Of a DNA stretch of 64,000 bases, positions 52,437 to 63,364 are shown one piece after another. The translations under genes and the position numbers were made by a program. Positions within the stretch are counted from its first letter, which is position 1, and each line of letters starts with the position of its first letter. This DNA is from Rhizomys pruinosus. Its lineage: Eukaryota > Chordata > Mammalia > Rodentia > Spalacidae. Below the pieces are notes generated by a model. The model was not told the origin of the DNA, made no database searches, and saw only the letters and a program-made list of their open reading frames with translations. The stretch covers positions 2,236,788 through 2,300,787 of the forward strand of contig VZQC01005710.1 in assembly GCA_009823505.1 (NCBI GenBank), given 5' to 3'.

Positions 52437-55344
52437 GTAAGTAGTGGGCTACCTGCCTTGGCCGGGGTTCACGCCTCCAAGGTAGGCCTGTCTGTCTGCC
52501 TGTCCATCTGCCTTCTCCCCGTCCCCTTGTCCTCGCTACTGTTCTCTCTCCTTTTGGTCTTGCAAGTTCAATATAACCCAGTGATGGCTTGCTTCCCTGT
52601 AGACAGGCAACACTAGACCCAATGTCTCCCCAACCACCCCCCACACAACAACACACACACACACACACACACCACCACACACACACACATCTTAGAAGGA
52701 GCTCGCACTAGGCCTCGCTCAGCGCCCAGTGCCCATACTATGGACTCCAATGGCCTTTCTGCTAGACTTCCCCATAAGGAAAGGGCTGCTTGTCAGACCC
52801 CCCCCCCCCAGACCTCCAAACTGCCCCAGAAAGATGTTTCTGTCTTAGAGATGAAGGTATAAGGGCACAGAGCTCAGAGGCTCACGGGGCAAACACGTGA
52901 CTCCAGCCTACCTCTGTTTCTCGATGTCCCAGGGAACCCAAGCCTGGTGTCCCCAGCCCACCCTGGCATGGAGAGCTGGGGCTGATGAGAGCAGTTGGAG
53001 GCCTGTGGAGATTGAGAGTGTTAGATATCGGTTCTGTGTCCCCAAAACATGAACTTGACAGCAAGCACAGGGTGGCCTTTATGAGACCTAGAACAAATGT
53101 AGATAAGAGGGCAGAGAGAGGCCGAGGTCAGCAGGGAGAAGAGCACAGCAAAGGAATCCGAGTCAGGGAAGTCAGGTGTGAAAGTGATGGGTGGTACAGG
53201 AGTGTAGCCAGGCTCTGCCCGGTCCTGCTGACGGTCCTGCTGAGACGGAGGGGTTCACATGGAGGCTGGTGTCCTTGACAGAAGAGTGATGAGATAGATC
53301 ATTCCAGAAAGAGCAGGAAGAAGACATTTCACTCCAAAGGAAAGTGGAGGACGAGGGTGGCCAACAGCAGGGGACATAGAAGGACAGAAGGAGAGGGAGG
53401 AAAGTTTCACCCTTGAGATTGAGAGGCAGCAGGAGGAATGGACAGGTCCAGGTCTCAGCCTCCCACACTGGGATCAAGGTGCAGCCACAGCACTGGCGGG
53501 AATGAAAGGACGAAAAGATGGAGGGTCACGGCCGACTAGAGGGCAATAATGTCACAGAGGAGGAGAGTGGAACGCCAGAGTTCAGGAGGTAGTGGTAGTT
53601 GGGTTCTTAGAGTGGGCCAAACGACTCAGGAGGGCTTGTGGATACATGTTCCAAAGGGAAGGGAACCCCACTGAGCAGTGCACCCAGCAAGGGCCAGCCA
53701 TACTCTCAGAGCAGCTGAAAGGTTGGAGTGAACAGTGGCAGGAAAAGTCTGACCCAAACCCATGGAAGGAATTGAAAGATCACATTCAATATGTCAGCTG
53801 CTGACAGAATTTCCCGAGGAAGCAGTAGGTCCCCCCGCCTCAGTGGAGGCTGGGGATGCTCTGATCTTTCTCAGCTGCCATGTTCAGCCCTCATCTGCCA
53901 CTGCCCTCCCAACTTTAGAACCCTCCAGGTTTCTAGGTCACACTCAACTCTGAAACCCATCATAGGCTTTTAAAACCACTAGGCCATGTCTCAGGGCTGA
54001 AATACATCTAAGTTGGAGCCTAGCTACTTCAAGAAGAGGGACAGCTTTGCCCCTCCGGCACTGTTCCTTGTGACAGCCACCTGGCCAGAGCCAGAAAAGC
54101 AAGGACACATCCTCACCAAGATCTGTAGAGGATGCTGCGCCAATGGCAGCATCATGCTCAGTGTAGGACAGGAATGTCCTGAGGGTCTGTTCTGTAAAGC
54201 TCACATGTAGCGTGCTCACTCCACAAGAAGTCAGCTTTCAACAGAAAGAAGTCCAGCTTGTGCCACATCATGTGTAAACTCGGTAAAGCCCATGTGGGTG
54301 GAGGAAGCCACTAGGAGAGAGGCTCAGGACAGGACCTTCTTTACAGACAGTCCCGACTTACACTCTTGCCCCTTCATGGAGGTATAAAAGCCACTGACAT
54401 CAGGAGACACTGTACGCTGAGTTTGGAACTAGTTTTCCTAGGTTAATGATTTGTTTCTGATCTCTGGATGGTCAGCCCTCAGTCAAGGGGGAAGCCTGCC
54501 TCTCTACAGTGTGCCATGTTGCTCACTGAGCTACGCACTTCCCTAGATTAATGCATTAAGTTGATTTTCTAATCACAGTGTTTTCGACTTCATGTAGCTG
54601 CTCATGGGATTGTCGAGAGCAAGCCAACAGGGGCTTGTGTGGGGATAGGTTGCCAAGGGCGGGAGGAAGCAGACTCAATAGCGAATGAATCTTTTGCCTT
54701 AGTGAAAGTGTTCTGGAACTACACAGCATCAATGGTCCAACAACACTGTGAATTATACTAAACCACCCAGTCACAGCCCTGAAGATGGGCGGGCTGCCTA
54801 GTGGTACGTGGTAACAAGTCCTCACAATGCCTCTGTTAAACCTGACCTTGCCACATCCCTCATCTCACATCGTCATTGCAGGACCCACGTGGGCAGAAGG
54901 ACCCAGAGTCTGTAGAGCACACGTGCCATTCTGGGACTCTAAGGGAGGCTGACACTTGTAAGGCTACTGTGGCTGAGCCATGGCAGCCAGGCCCCCTGAG
55001 TGGTGGGATGTGGCTGTCCAGCCCTGAAGGGGTGAAGCTGGGAGCCACAGTCTCCGGGGAACAGGCCTGGCCACCAGAGATGGAACCATCTCCAGTGCTG
55101 AGGAAATTGGGCCAAGATGTGGGATTTGCAGGCTCACAAACCACTCTACATTTCTCCTCAACCTGTTCTCTCCAGATATGGGTCCTTAAAAGAGAGCAGG
55201 CGAATATGAGAGAGGCCTGGAGAGATTGCTCAGAGATTAAGAGCACAGATCTCTTTGCAGAGTATCCCAGAGACGTTTGATTTCTAGCACCCACATTGGC
55301 AGCTAACAACCACCCATAACTCCAGTTCTGGGGAATCACCCCCC

Positions 55345-57875
55345 CCCCCGCCCCCAGCAGTCTCACAGTCTACAGGGTTTACCTGCATTCCTAGGCAGCG
55401 GTGGACATGAGAACTCAGTCAGGACTTAGTTGGCAGAGGACAGTGCCAGTGGCTGTACAGATGGCCAATATGAGCTTTTTAGAAATCAAGTTCAGACATA
55501 GAAAAGATGAACATTGTGTGAAAAAGACCAGGACAACCTTCTATATGAGGAGATGGTGGAGGTGGTCTCTATAGCTCGGTGCAGGGTTCAGGCATCATTC
55601 TGCTCAGACAGCATCCTCTGACCTTGGCCGTTGTCATCTGGACTTAAGACCTGTCACATAGTCTACTATCTGTCTTCTCAGTCACATTACTTGCTGGGGC
55701 ATATTGTCATTTGGTCTTACACAAGGTGATGGTCCATGGGCTGTTCTAACCACTCCATGTTCTGGCTTCAAAGACCCCAGCACAAGCACTGACCGTGGGC
55801 AACAACCCTTGCTTGAATCAATATTTGCTTTAAAAATTGGGTTCCTGTGAGACAGATGTTAGAAAATCAGTGATTCCTCAGCTTCTTATGTGTCAGGGAA
55901 ACCCAAGAGTCCTAGCTGAGTGGACACAGAAGACAGGTTACATCACCCTAGTGTTTACTGAGACAGTCTCAGCCCCGGACTGAGGCTGGGAAGGGAGTTT
56001 TCTATCTTTGGGGCAGGTCTGTCTGGCATCACTGAGCCATCAGGGGTTCTGCTGCCCTATGAGAGGCACCCCCATGATGGAGAATCCTGCCTCCTTGGAC
56101 CGGAGGAGGAGGGGACCTCCAGGGACTGCAGGCTGTCCTCACAGAAGGATGTTACTTGGAGAACGAAGAGGCCTGAGGAGGCCTTGGACCGTGCCTTGGG
56201 CTACTCCTGCATCCGAACACTGTGGCTGGGACACGCCTGGGACGTCCTTTCTCCCGAGCACCCTTCTCCACACTGGTGGCTGGGGTCTTAGGATGCCTGC
56301 TTTTCCTCTCTGCTGCATGCAGGCTGCCATCCACCCTGTCCATCAGGGGCACTCTTGTGGACAGCTAAGCTTGTGGATGGCTCTGCTTCCCAGACTTCCT
56401 GACCATAGAAGGTGGTGGGTCTCCCATCTGCCATTCTCTCTGGAATGCTAAAGCACAGTCTTCCAAAGGACAGAAAATAAGCAAGCCCTTTCCAGGATGG
56501 AGGCTGTGGGCCCTTGGTGAGGGAGTGGAGGTGCCCTCTCTAGGTTTGTTGCTGAGTGGCTGTGGAGCACGGATGTGTCACCTGGTCCTCACAGCCAGCA
56601 GACTCAACTTTCTGCACTGCCTCCTGTCACTTGTGGCTCATCATTTCGTCCATTCCTGAGATGTCTGTCAAATCTGACCAATGCCACTGACAAAGCTCAG
56701 TAGCTCTCAGCACAGCTAGCCATGAGGCCTAGTCTCTACCAATCAACCAGACAAATCTGCCCCAACACCACCACCTGGCTCCTGCTCTCCCTGTCCCCTA
56801 CAGTTCCCTGAGATGAGGACAGTGGCAGGTGCTGGGTCTTCCTTACCCACAATGCTGAGGACCAGGCCTCCAGGGTCTGCTGCTCTGGTGTGTTCCAGGA
56901 GCATCCAAGATGGTGGCACTTGTTATCTACGATTCCTTGCTGTAAACTCAGAAATCATTTTTATGACCTGTGCTGTTTCCTGGGATCACAGGAAGTTCAC
57001 AGGCCCCCAACTCGACCTTCTTATCAGTGAGACGCCTTCACCCAAGGCTGCACTGTTCCGGACCATAACTCTTCATTATACTATGATAATCTGGTCAGAG
57101 CAGGATTTGGCTCCCCAGGCCCTCGGAGTGTCTTCACGCCAGGCTCAGAGTTTATCGGCCTAGATCCTCAGAGACGACTCAGACATCAAGGGCCAGCAGG
57201 GACTTTTCCCACACTCAAGGGTGGGCATACCACCATTGTCCCATCAGATGAGGCCCCGTGGAGACTCCAGGAAGCCCCTCTCAAGGCCCAGCCCCCTTCT
57301 GTCCTCCTCCCCAGGCCATTTTCTCAGAAACATTAAGAATAAGACTTGTGAAGGCCCAGCAAACTGAGGGAGACACCCCTGCCCAAGGGAATGGAGGTCC
57401 TGTGTGGCCAGCCCGCCTTGATCTGAGGAGCCCCCACACCCCCAGACACAGCCACTCCTGGGCTTCTGGGGGAAGCCTGGGCCCTGGTCCTTCCTCTCTG
57501 ACCTCTGACCTCTGCCCTGCTGACCCCTGCTCAGAGTCTGCCCTAGGGCCCAGGCAACTGTGGGAGGTGGTTTCTCTTAAGGCATGACATGGCTTAGCAT
57601 CCATGATCTGTGCTGGATGCCCGAGGCCTGTGTCACTATTCTAGTTCACCATTCTAGAAATTTCCTCTCAGTTGATCGGGTCTCTCCAGCAGTTACTGCA
57701 TTCTGTCCTAAATAAGTGATGTTTTATTTCATGAATGGTGTAAACATCTTCATAACCAGACTGGCACATCTCTGGGGAAATTCACCTTGCCCGTCTGTTC
57801 TCTTGATGTTTTGTGTGCAAATTTGATTGGGCAAATACTTACTGAGCTCCTGTGAAAATGCAGAACTCTTCATAC
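55345..57875. other. Sequence right of the duplication, unassigned
   Basis: No repeat family or splice-supported exon recognised. GC-rich open frames (56008-56451, 147 codons; 57258-57587, 109 codons) show no motif. In other mammals the region upstream of IQCA1 leads toward ACKR3, whose coding exon is not in the window. Confidence 0.4.
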
Positions 57876-57929
57876 AACTATGAAAAATTCAGTAGGTCCC
57901 TCACTGCGGAAAGCGCAGTCCTCTAAGAC

Positions 57930-59705
57930 CTGCGGAAAGTTCAGTACTCCATGGTGCTGTGCAAAGCTCAGTACTCCACAGTCCTGTGCAGAGCTCAGTA
58001 CTCCACAGTCCTGTGCAGAGCTAAGTACTCCACAGTCCTGTACAGAGCTCAGTACTCCACAGTCCTGTACAGAGCTCAGTACTCCACAGTCCTGTGCAAA
58101 GGTTAGTACTCCACAATCCTGTGCTCAGCTCAATACTCCACAGTCCTGTGCAGAGCTCAGTACTCCACAGTCCTGTGCAGAGCTCAGTACTCCACAGTCC
58201 TGTGCAGAGCTCAGTACTCCACAGTCCTGTACAGAGCTCAGTACTCCACAGTCCTGTACAAAGGTTAGTACTCCACAGTCCTGTACAAAGGTTAGTACTC
58301 CACAGTCCTGTGCACAGCTCAATACTCCACAGTCCTGTGCAGAGCTCAGTACTCCACAGTCCTGTGCAGAGCTCAGTACTCCACAGTCCTGTGCAGAGCT
58401 CAGTACTCCACAGTCCTGTGCAGAGCTCAGTACTCCACAGTCCTGTGCAGAGCTCAGTACTCCACAGTCCTGTGCAGAGCTCAGTACTCCACAGTCCTGT
58501 GCAGAGCTCAGTACTCCACAGTCCTGTGCAGAGCTCAGTACTCCACAGTCCTGTGCAGAGCTCAGTACTCCACAGTCCTGTGCAGAGCTCAGTACTCCAC
58601 AGTCCTGTGCAGAGCTCAGTACTCCACAGTCCTGTGCAGAGCTCAGTACTCCACAGTCCTGTGCAGAGCTCAGTACTCCACAGTCCTGTGCAGAGCTCAG
58701 TACTCCACAGTCCTGTGCAGAGCTCAGTACTCCACAGTCCTGTGCAGAGCTCAGTACTCCACAGTCCTGTGCAGAGCTCAGTACTCCACAGTCCTGTGCA
58801 GAGCTCAGTACTCCACAGTCCTGTGCAGAGCTCAGTACTCCACAGTCCTGTGCAGAGCTCAGTACTCCACAGTCCTGTGCAGAGCTCAGTACTCCACAGT
58901 CCTGTGCAGAGCTCAGTACTCCACAGTCCTGTGCAGAGCTCAGTACTCCACAGTCCTGTGCAGAGCTCAGTACTCCACAGTCCTGTGCAGAGCTCAGTAC
59001 TCCACAGTCCTGTGCAGAGCTCAGTACTCCACAGTCCTGTGCAGAGCTCAGTACTCCACAGTCCTGTGCAGAGCTCAGTACTCCACAGTCCTGTACAAAG
59101 CTCAGTACTCCACAGTCCTGTGCAGAGCTCAGTACCCCACAGTCCTGTACAAATCTCAGTACCCCACGGTTCTGTACAAAGCTCAGTACTCCACAATCCT
59201 GTACAAAGGTTAGTATTCCACAGTCCTGTACAGAGATCAGTACTCCACAGTCCTGTGCAAAGCTCAGTACTCCACAGTCCTGTACAAAGCTCAGTACTCC
59301 ACAGTCCTGTGCAGAGCTCAGTACTCCACAGTCCTGTGCAGAGCTCAGTACTCCACAGTCCTGTGCAGAGCTTAGTACTCCACAGTTCTGTGCAAAGCTC
59401 AGTACTCCATAGTTCTCTGTGCAAAGCTCAGTACTCCACAGTCCTGTGCAAAGCTCAGTACTCCACAGTCCTGTGCAAAGCTCAGTACTCCACAGTCCTG
59501 TAAAAAGGTCAGTACTCTACAGTCCTGTGCAAAGCTCAGTACTCCACAGTCCTGTGCAGAGCTCAGTACTCCACAGTCCTGTGCAAAGCTCAGTACTCCA
59601 CAGTCCTGTGCAAAGCTCAGTACTCCACAGTCCAGTACAAAGCTCAGTACTCCACAGTCCAGTACAAAGCTCAGTACTCCACAGTCCTGTACAAAGCTCT
59701 GTATC
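57930..59705. repeat. 27-bp minisatellite, about 65 units
   Basis: The unit is close to CTCAGTACTCCACAGTCCTG + TGCAGAG. The core (about 58325-59090) is nearly uniform, with the TGCAGAG variant in almost every unit. The flanks are mixed with TACAAAG, TGCAAAG, GGTTAGT and CTCAATA variants. A higher-order pattern is visible on the left: the AGGTTAGT then CTCAATA pair occurs near 58100-58130 and again near 58265-58320. Because 27 is a multiple of 3 and the unit lacks stops in several frames, it produces open frames of 510 and 469 codons (plus) and 467 codons (minus). I treat these as by-products, not genes. Confidence 0.95.
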
Positions 59706-59709
59706 CTAA

Positions 59710-60075
59710 GGCTGGTAAGAATTCAGCTTTCAAGGATGAGAAGAGAAGGGTAAAGCTGGGCGATGGCCACCTACCAGAGTCTTGTAGGAAGAAGGCCTCT
59801 AAGACAGTAGAAGGTACTGTGCTGCAGGGGGGATTGGAGCTGGTTATGTTGTCTTTGACCTGGGGAAATACAGAGAACATTCTAGATGAAGGAAATAGCA
59901 CGGACAGAGACCCAGATGTAGAATGTAGGGTGTGCTTAGGCAGAGAGCATTCTTCTATCCAGGGAATGTTTTGTCACTGTGGACTGGAGCCCTTTGGTCC
60001 ATTTACTCAGTGACAGGCAAGAACATTGGACTGAATCATGTGCCTGCTTTAAAAGCAGTGAGACTGATTTGGGCA
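59710..60075. other. Unassigned flank of the 27-bp minisatellite
   Basis: Nothing recognised between the array and the L1 fragment. Confidence 0.4.
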
Positions 60076-60079
60076 GGGA

Positions 60080-60490
60080 TCAACTAAAACACAAGAAGCA
60101 CAGGTGAGTGGATGAACAAAATGTGTTCTATACACACTGTGAAATAGCATGCAGCCACAAAAAAGGAATGATGTCCAGACACAGGTAGCAAGAAGGACAA
60201 ACCAGAAGAAGATTGCACCTGCTGAATAAGCCAGGCATGCAAGGGTGTGTATTATCCAAGTCCATTCAATACAGGTTATTCAGAATAGGAAAATTCACAG
60301 ACCAAGAGTAGATTAGAGGTTGCCATGGACTAGGAATGGGAGAGTGGGAAGTCAGTGCTAAGGAGGGGTCTGTGAAGGACTAGGAAATGTTCTAGAAATA
60401 CAGAGGTGGTTGCACAATATTGCGGATATATTCAGTGCTGCTGAATTGTGTGTTTATACTGGCTAAAATGATGAATTGTATGGGGAGACA
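60080..60490 (+). mobile_element. Ancient L1M-type 3' fragment
   Basis: GGATGAACAAAATGTGTTCT, AAAAGGAATGATGTCCAG, AGTAGATTAGAGGTTGCCAT and GTGGTTGCACAATATTGCGG follow the order of old L1 3' UTRs. Confidence 0.7.
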
Positions 60491-60494
60491 GCAG

Positions 60495-61500
60495 GGATGA
60501 GGGGATGGAACCAGGACCGAACGTTGTTGAGTAAAACACAGGATGGAGAAGATACTGGATCCCTAGCGGCTGTGATCTGTGGGATGTAGACTATGTCCTT
60601 GAGAGGACTTCAGTGCTGAGTGCCTAAACAGGGGCGATGGGGACGGGGTGTTGGGTGCCTGGAAGTGCTGAATAATGGTAACAGTGAGGTGGGCAGGGGT
60701 GCCTGGGGCTGAGGAGCTGGATCAAGAGACTCCAGATGCCTCCAGAGCTTGGTAAAGATAAGAGGAAGGGAAAGCTGCTGTGAAGGAGGGAAGGCTTGGA
60801 GTGAGAGGCTGCTCTCCAACAGGGGAGCCTGAGCACACTTTCAGGGGAAGTGGAATGAAGGGATCTGAAAGTGGATTCTGCAGCCACAGCACTTGATGTT
60901 TAAGCTGAGTTCTGGAAGCACTTGCTCATACTGACTTCCCTTTCTTTTCTAGAGACCTGGCACTCTCGGAGCATGCACACACCCTTCCTGATGACGCTGC
61001 TGATGTGAACTGGTGGACCCGAGTTGCAGCATGCTTCTGGTAAGTCTGCAGCGGTCTGCAACATCACAGATGTGTGCCAGGAGGACTTGAGTCACATCAT
61101 TTCATAGACAGCAGGGAGGTATCCTCCGTCCTGTCATGTCCCTTCCTTCCTCTGTCTAATTTTGCTTCCTGGACATGTGGACCTCGCTTATTACTCAGAT
61201 AGCACAGGATACTCCTTATTCTCATCAGGACTTTAATATTTGCTATCAGAAAACAGGTCACGTGGCAGTTGCATAGGTTATAAGTTGAGTTTACTGAAAA
61301 TAAAAATTGGATGTTTGACTACCACAAGTAAAACTCTGAGCAGTTGGAATGACCGATTTCCTACTCTTCCACCTTGGATTGGTGCCAGTCACCTCTCTAA
61401 ACTCATGGTCTGTCTCTCCAGACTGAGAGAGTCCTCTGTGTCATTCACACAGAGCACATGCTGCTGTGTCTCCAGTGATTTCTTTAAGAAGGTTTATCTT
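60495..61500. other. Unassigned
   Basis: No repeat family or exon recognised. Confidence 0.4.
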
Positions 61501-61504
61501 CTTT

Positions 61505-61725
61505 TTTTTCCTTAATTTTTGTTGAGCTTTTGTGCATGTCATACAATATTTCTTAATCAAGTTTATGCCCATCCCCCATCCATGCCCCACCCCCTACTCA
61601 TGCATTCTGCCATACATGTTAAGTCTTGTTTTGTATCTTTTTCTCAAGTCTATTTAAAAAGTTTTTTGATGCAGAAGTTTACTGTTTGGGTAAATTCTTT
61701 GAGCAAGTCTTCTTGTTGCTGTTGT
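61505..61725 (-). mobile_element. Unnamed interspersed repeat, related to 29870-30120
   Basis: TTTTTGTTGAGCTTTTGTGC, CATGCATTCTGCCATACATG and GATGCAGAAGTTTACTGTTT parallel the intron 5 copy at 29870-30120. It directly precedes the 33-bp tandem array. Confidence 0.6.
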
Positions 61726-61789
61726 TCATTTATTTATTTATTTATTATTTTTTTCTCCAAAAAGTTCTGGGATCACAGGCTCCATCTCA

Positions 61790-62110
61790 GTCTTGAGTGC
61801 TGGAATCACTAGCTCCTTCTCAGCATCTTGAGTCCTGGGATCACAGGCTCCATCTCAGTCTTGAGTCCTGGGATCACAGGCTCCATCTCAGTCTTGAGTG
61901 CTGGGATCACAGGCTCCATCTCAGTCTTGAGTCCTGGGATCACAGGCTCCATCTCAGTCTTGAGTGCTGGGATCACAGGCTCCATCTCAGTCTTGAGTCC
62001 TGGGATCACAGGCTCCATCTCAGTCTTGAGTGCTGGGATCACAGGCTCCATCTCAGTCTTGAGTGCTGGGATCACCAGCTCTTTCTCAGCATCTTCAGTG
62101 CTGGGATCAC
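61790..62110. repeat. 33-bp tandem array with 66-bp dimer pattern
   Basis: About ten units of TCTTGAGTGCTGGGATCACA + GGCTCCATCTCAG occur. Units alternate GTGCTGGG and GTCCTGGG through the middle of the array (61860-62060), giving a 66-bp higher-order unit. The end units have a variant (CTCCTTCTCAGCA / CTCTTTCTCAGCA). The core word resembles the 3' part of a B1 in antisense (AGTGCTGGGAT), so the array may have grown from a B1-like fragment. Confidence 0.9.
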
Positions 62111-62129
62111 AGGCTTCATATCCTTATCT

Positions 62130-62300
62130 TCTTTTTAAGTATGTGTGTCTGGGTTTGTGCATGTGAGTGATTGCATTGCCTCAGGAGGCCAGAAGAGGGT
62201 GCTGTGTTCCCTGGGGTTACAGCTGGTGTGAGCTGCCTGACATGGGTGCTAGGAACTGAACTCTGGTCCTCTGCAAGAGCAGTACACTGTCTTAGCCACT
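62130..62300 (-). mobile_element. B2 SINE, antisense, diverged
   Basis: GGCCAGAAGAGGGTGCTGTG, GTGCTAGGAACTGAACTCTG and CTCTGCAAGAGCAGTACACT. Confidence 0.75.
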
Positions 62301-62302
62301 GT

Positions 62303-62895
62303 GGTGGTTTGAATAAGACTGTCCCCCATAGGCTCCAAGTATTTGGATATTTTGTCCCCAGTTGGTGGTGCACTTTTGGGACGTCTTGGAAGGTGTGGCC
62401 ATCCTGGAGGAAGCACATCTCTGGGGCCGGCTTAGAGACTTCAAAAAGCCTTCCCAGTCTCCAGTGGTTCTCTGCTTCCTGTGGCTGCTGGAAGATGTGA
62501 CCCTCAGCTTTCTGCTCCAGCTCCTGCCACCATGCCTCCCCTCTACAATGGACTCTAATTCCTTGGAACCGTCAACAATAAGCTCAGATAAACTCTTCCT
62601 TTTTTAAACATTTTATTTATTTTTGCATGTGTATGAATGTACTGTCTGCATGTAGGTTTGTGCAACCGTGTCATGCAGTGCTGCAGAGGCAGAAGAGGGC
62701 ATCGGATTCCCCTGGAACTGGAGTTAAAGATGGTTCTCAGCCACCATGTGGGTGCTGGGGATCAAACCCGGGTCCTCTGTAAGAGTGGTCAGTACTCTTA
62801 ACCGCTAGGCCATCTCTCCAGCCCCTAAACTCTTCCTTTTCTAAGCTCTATTGGTTGTGGAGGTTCTGCAGAGCAACAGAAGAGTGACTAATATA
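62303..62895 (+). mobile_element. Rodent DNA-transposon-like repeat (hAT/URR1-like), split by a B2
   Basis: It begins GTGGTGGTTTGAATAAGACT, continues GGTGTGGCCATCCTGGAGGA and CTCCTGCCACCATGCCTCCC, and after the B2 ends AGCAACAGAAGAGTGACTAA. The name is tentative; the order is that of a common rodent repeat. Confidence 0.6.
62606..62825 (-). mobile_element. B2 SINE, antisense, nested in the previous repeat
   Basis: TTTTATTTATTTTTGCATGT to GGCCATCTCTCCAGCCCC. The host word TAAACTCTTCCTTTT is duplicated at about 62589-62603 and 62826-62840. Confidence 0.95.
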
Positions 62896-62899
62896 GCCA

Positions 62900-63290
62900 C
62901 CGAGCAATCTCTCTAGGCCCCTCCTCTCCCCAGTGGTTTTAAAACTGCCACTTGCTGGCAAAACTGGACAGCGTGGTTTAGTGTATTTACATCAGGGTGA
63001 GCATGTCTGTGTTTAGAATGTGGAGTCTGTGTTCATTACTTAAAAGGAGGAAAGGTTTCTTTTGACTCATGGTTTCAGAGGTGTCTGTCACAGCAGGACA
63101 GAGCAGCATGCTCCTGGTATCCAGAAAACAGAGACAGGTAAGGGGATAACAGACCCCAGTGACCTATGGCCATTAGCTATCCTTACCTCCTAAAGTTTCT
63201 AGAACCTCTCAAAATAGTGTGGGCAGCTAGAGGCATCCTTTTATTATATGAGCATTCTGGGAAGGGGGTGCTTTGTAGGCAAATTCAGAC
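62900..63290 (-). mobile_element. Diverged family A-like repeat and unassigned sequence
   Basis: AGGAAAGGTTTCTTTTGACT, CATGGTTTCAGAGGTGTC and GAGACAGGTAAGGGG are in the order of an old antisense family A copy; the rest is unassigned. Confidence 0.35.
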
Positions 63291-63300
63291 AGTCACACCT

Positions 63301-63361
63301 TCTCTGAAAACTCGGGGTTGAGGCGTGGTCGGTAGTTTTCCTTGTCTCCCTCACGGAACCT
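63301..63361 (-). other. Exon-like segment, 61 bp, unassigned
   Basis: On the minus strand a pyrimidine-rich tract ends TTCCTCCAG (a good acceptor) and is followed by 61 bp before GAGAAG|GTGTGA (a plausible donor). In one frame the segment reads FREGDKENYRPRLNPEFSEK, a hydrophilic, protein-like peptide. I do not recognise a gene. It could be an exon of an unannotated transcript, a decayed exon or chance. Confidence 0.25.
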
Positions 63362-63364
63362 GGA

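Larger units (their letters stand above)
50667..55336 (-). repeat. Right arm of the inverted duplication
   Basis: This is the reverse complement of 43019-47605. Identity is mosaic. 50890-51590, 51890-52310, 52800-53330 and 53840-55200 match almost perfectly. 50690-50880 (B1), 51590-51890 (B2), 52310-52440, 52540-52720 (microsatellite), 53330-53830 and 55200-55336 differ by dense single-base insertions and deletions. Within clean parts I saw transitions, for example four between 43730-43765 and 54585-54630, and one at 43211 versus 55138. Beyond 55336 the homology stops at a C-run. Confidence 0.88.

Noticed and set aside
56008..56451. 147-codon plus-strand frame
   Set aside because: No domain, no splice context and low-complexity G/C-rich codons; likely chance.
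57880..59503. Open frames of 510, 469 and 467 codons as a repetitive protein gene
   Set aside because: They come from a 27-bp tandem unit without stops, open on both strands. There is no unique coding flank, splice site or signal, and the flanking repeats decay in all frames.
57930..59705. CRISPR array
   Set aside because: The 27-bp units abut with no spacers, and this is a rodent genome.
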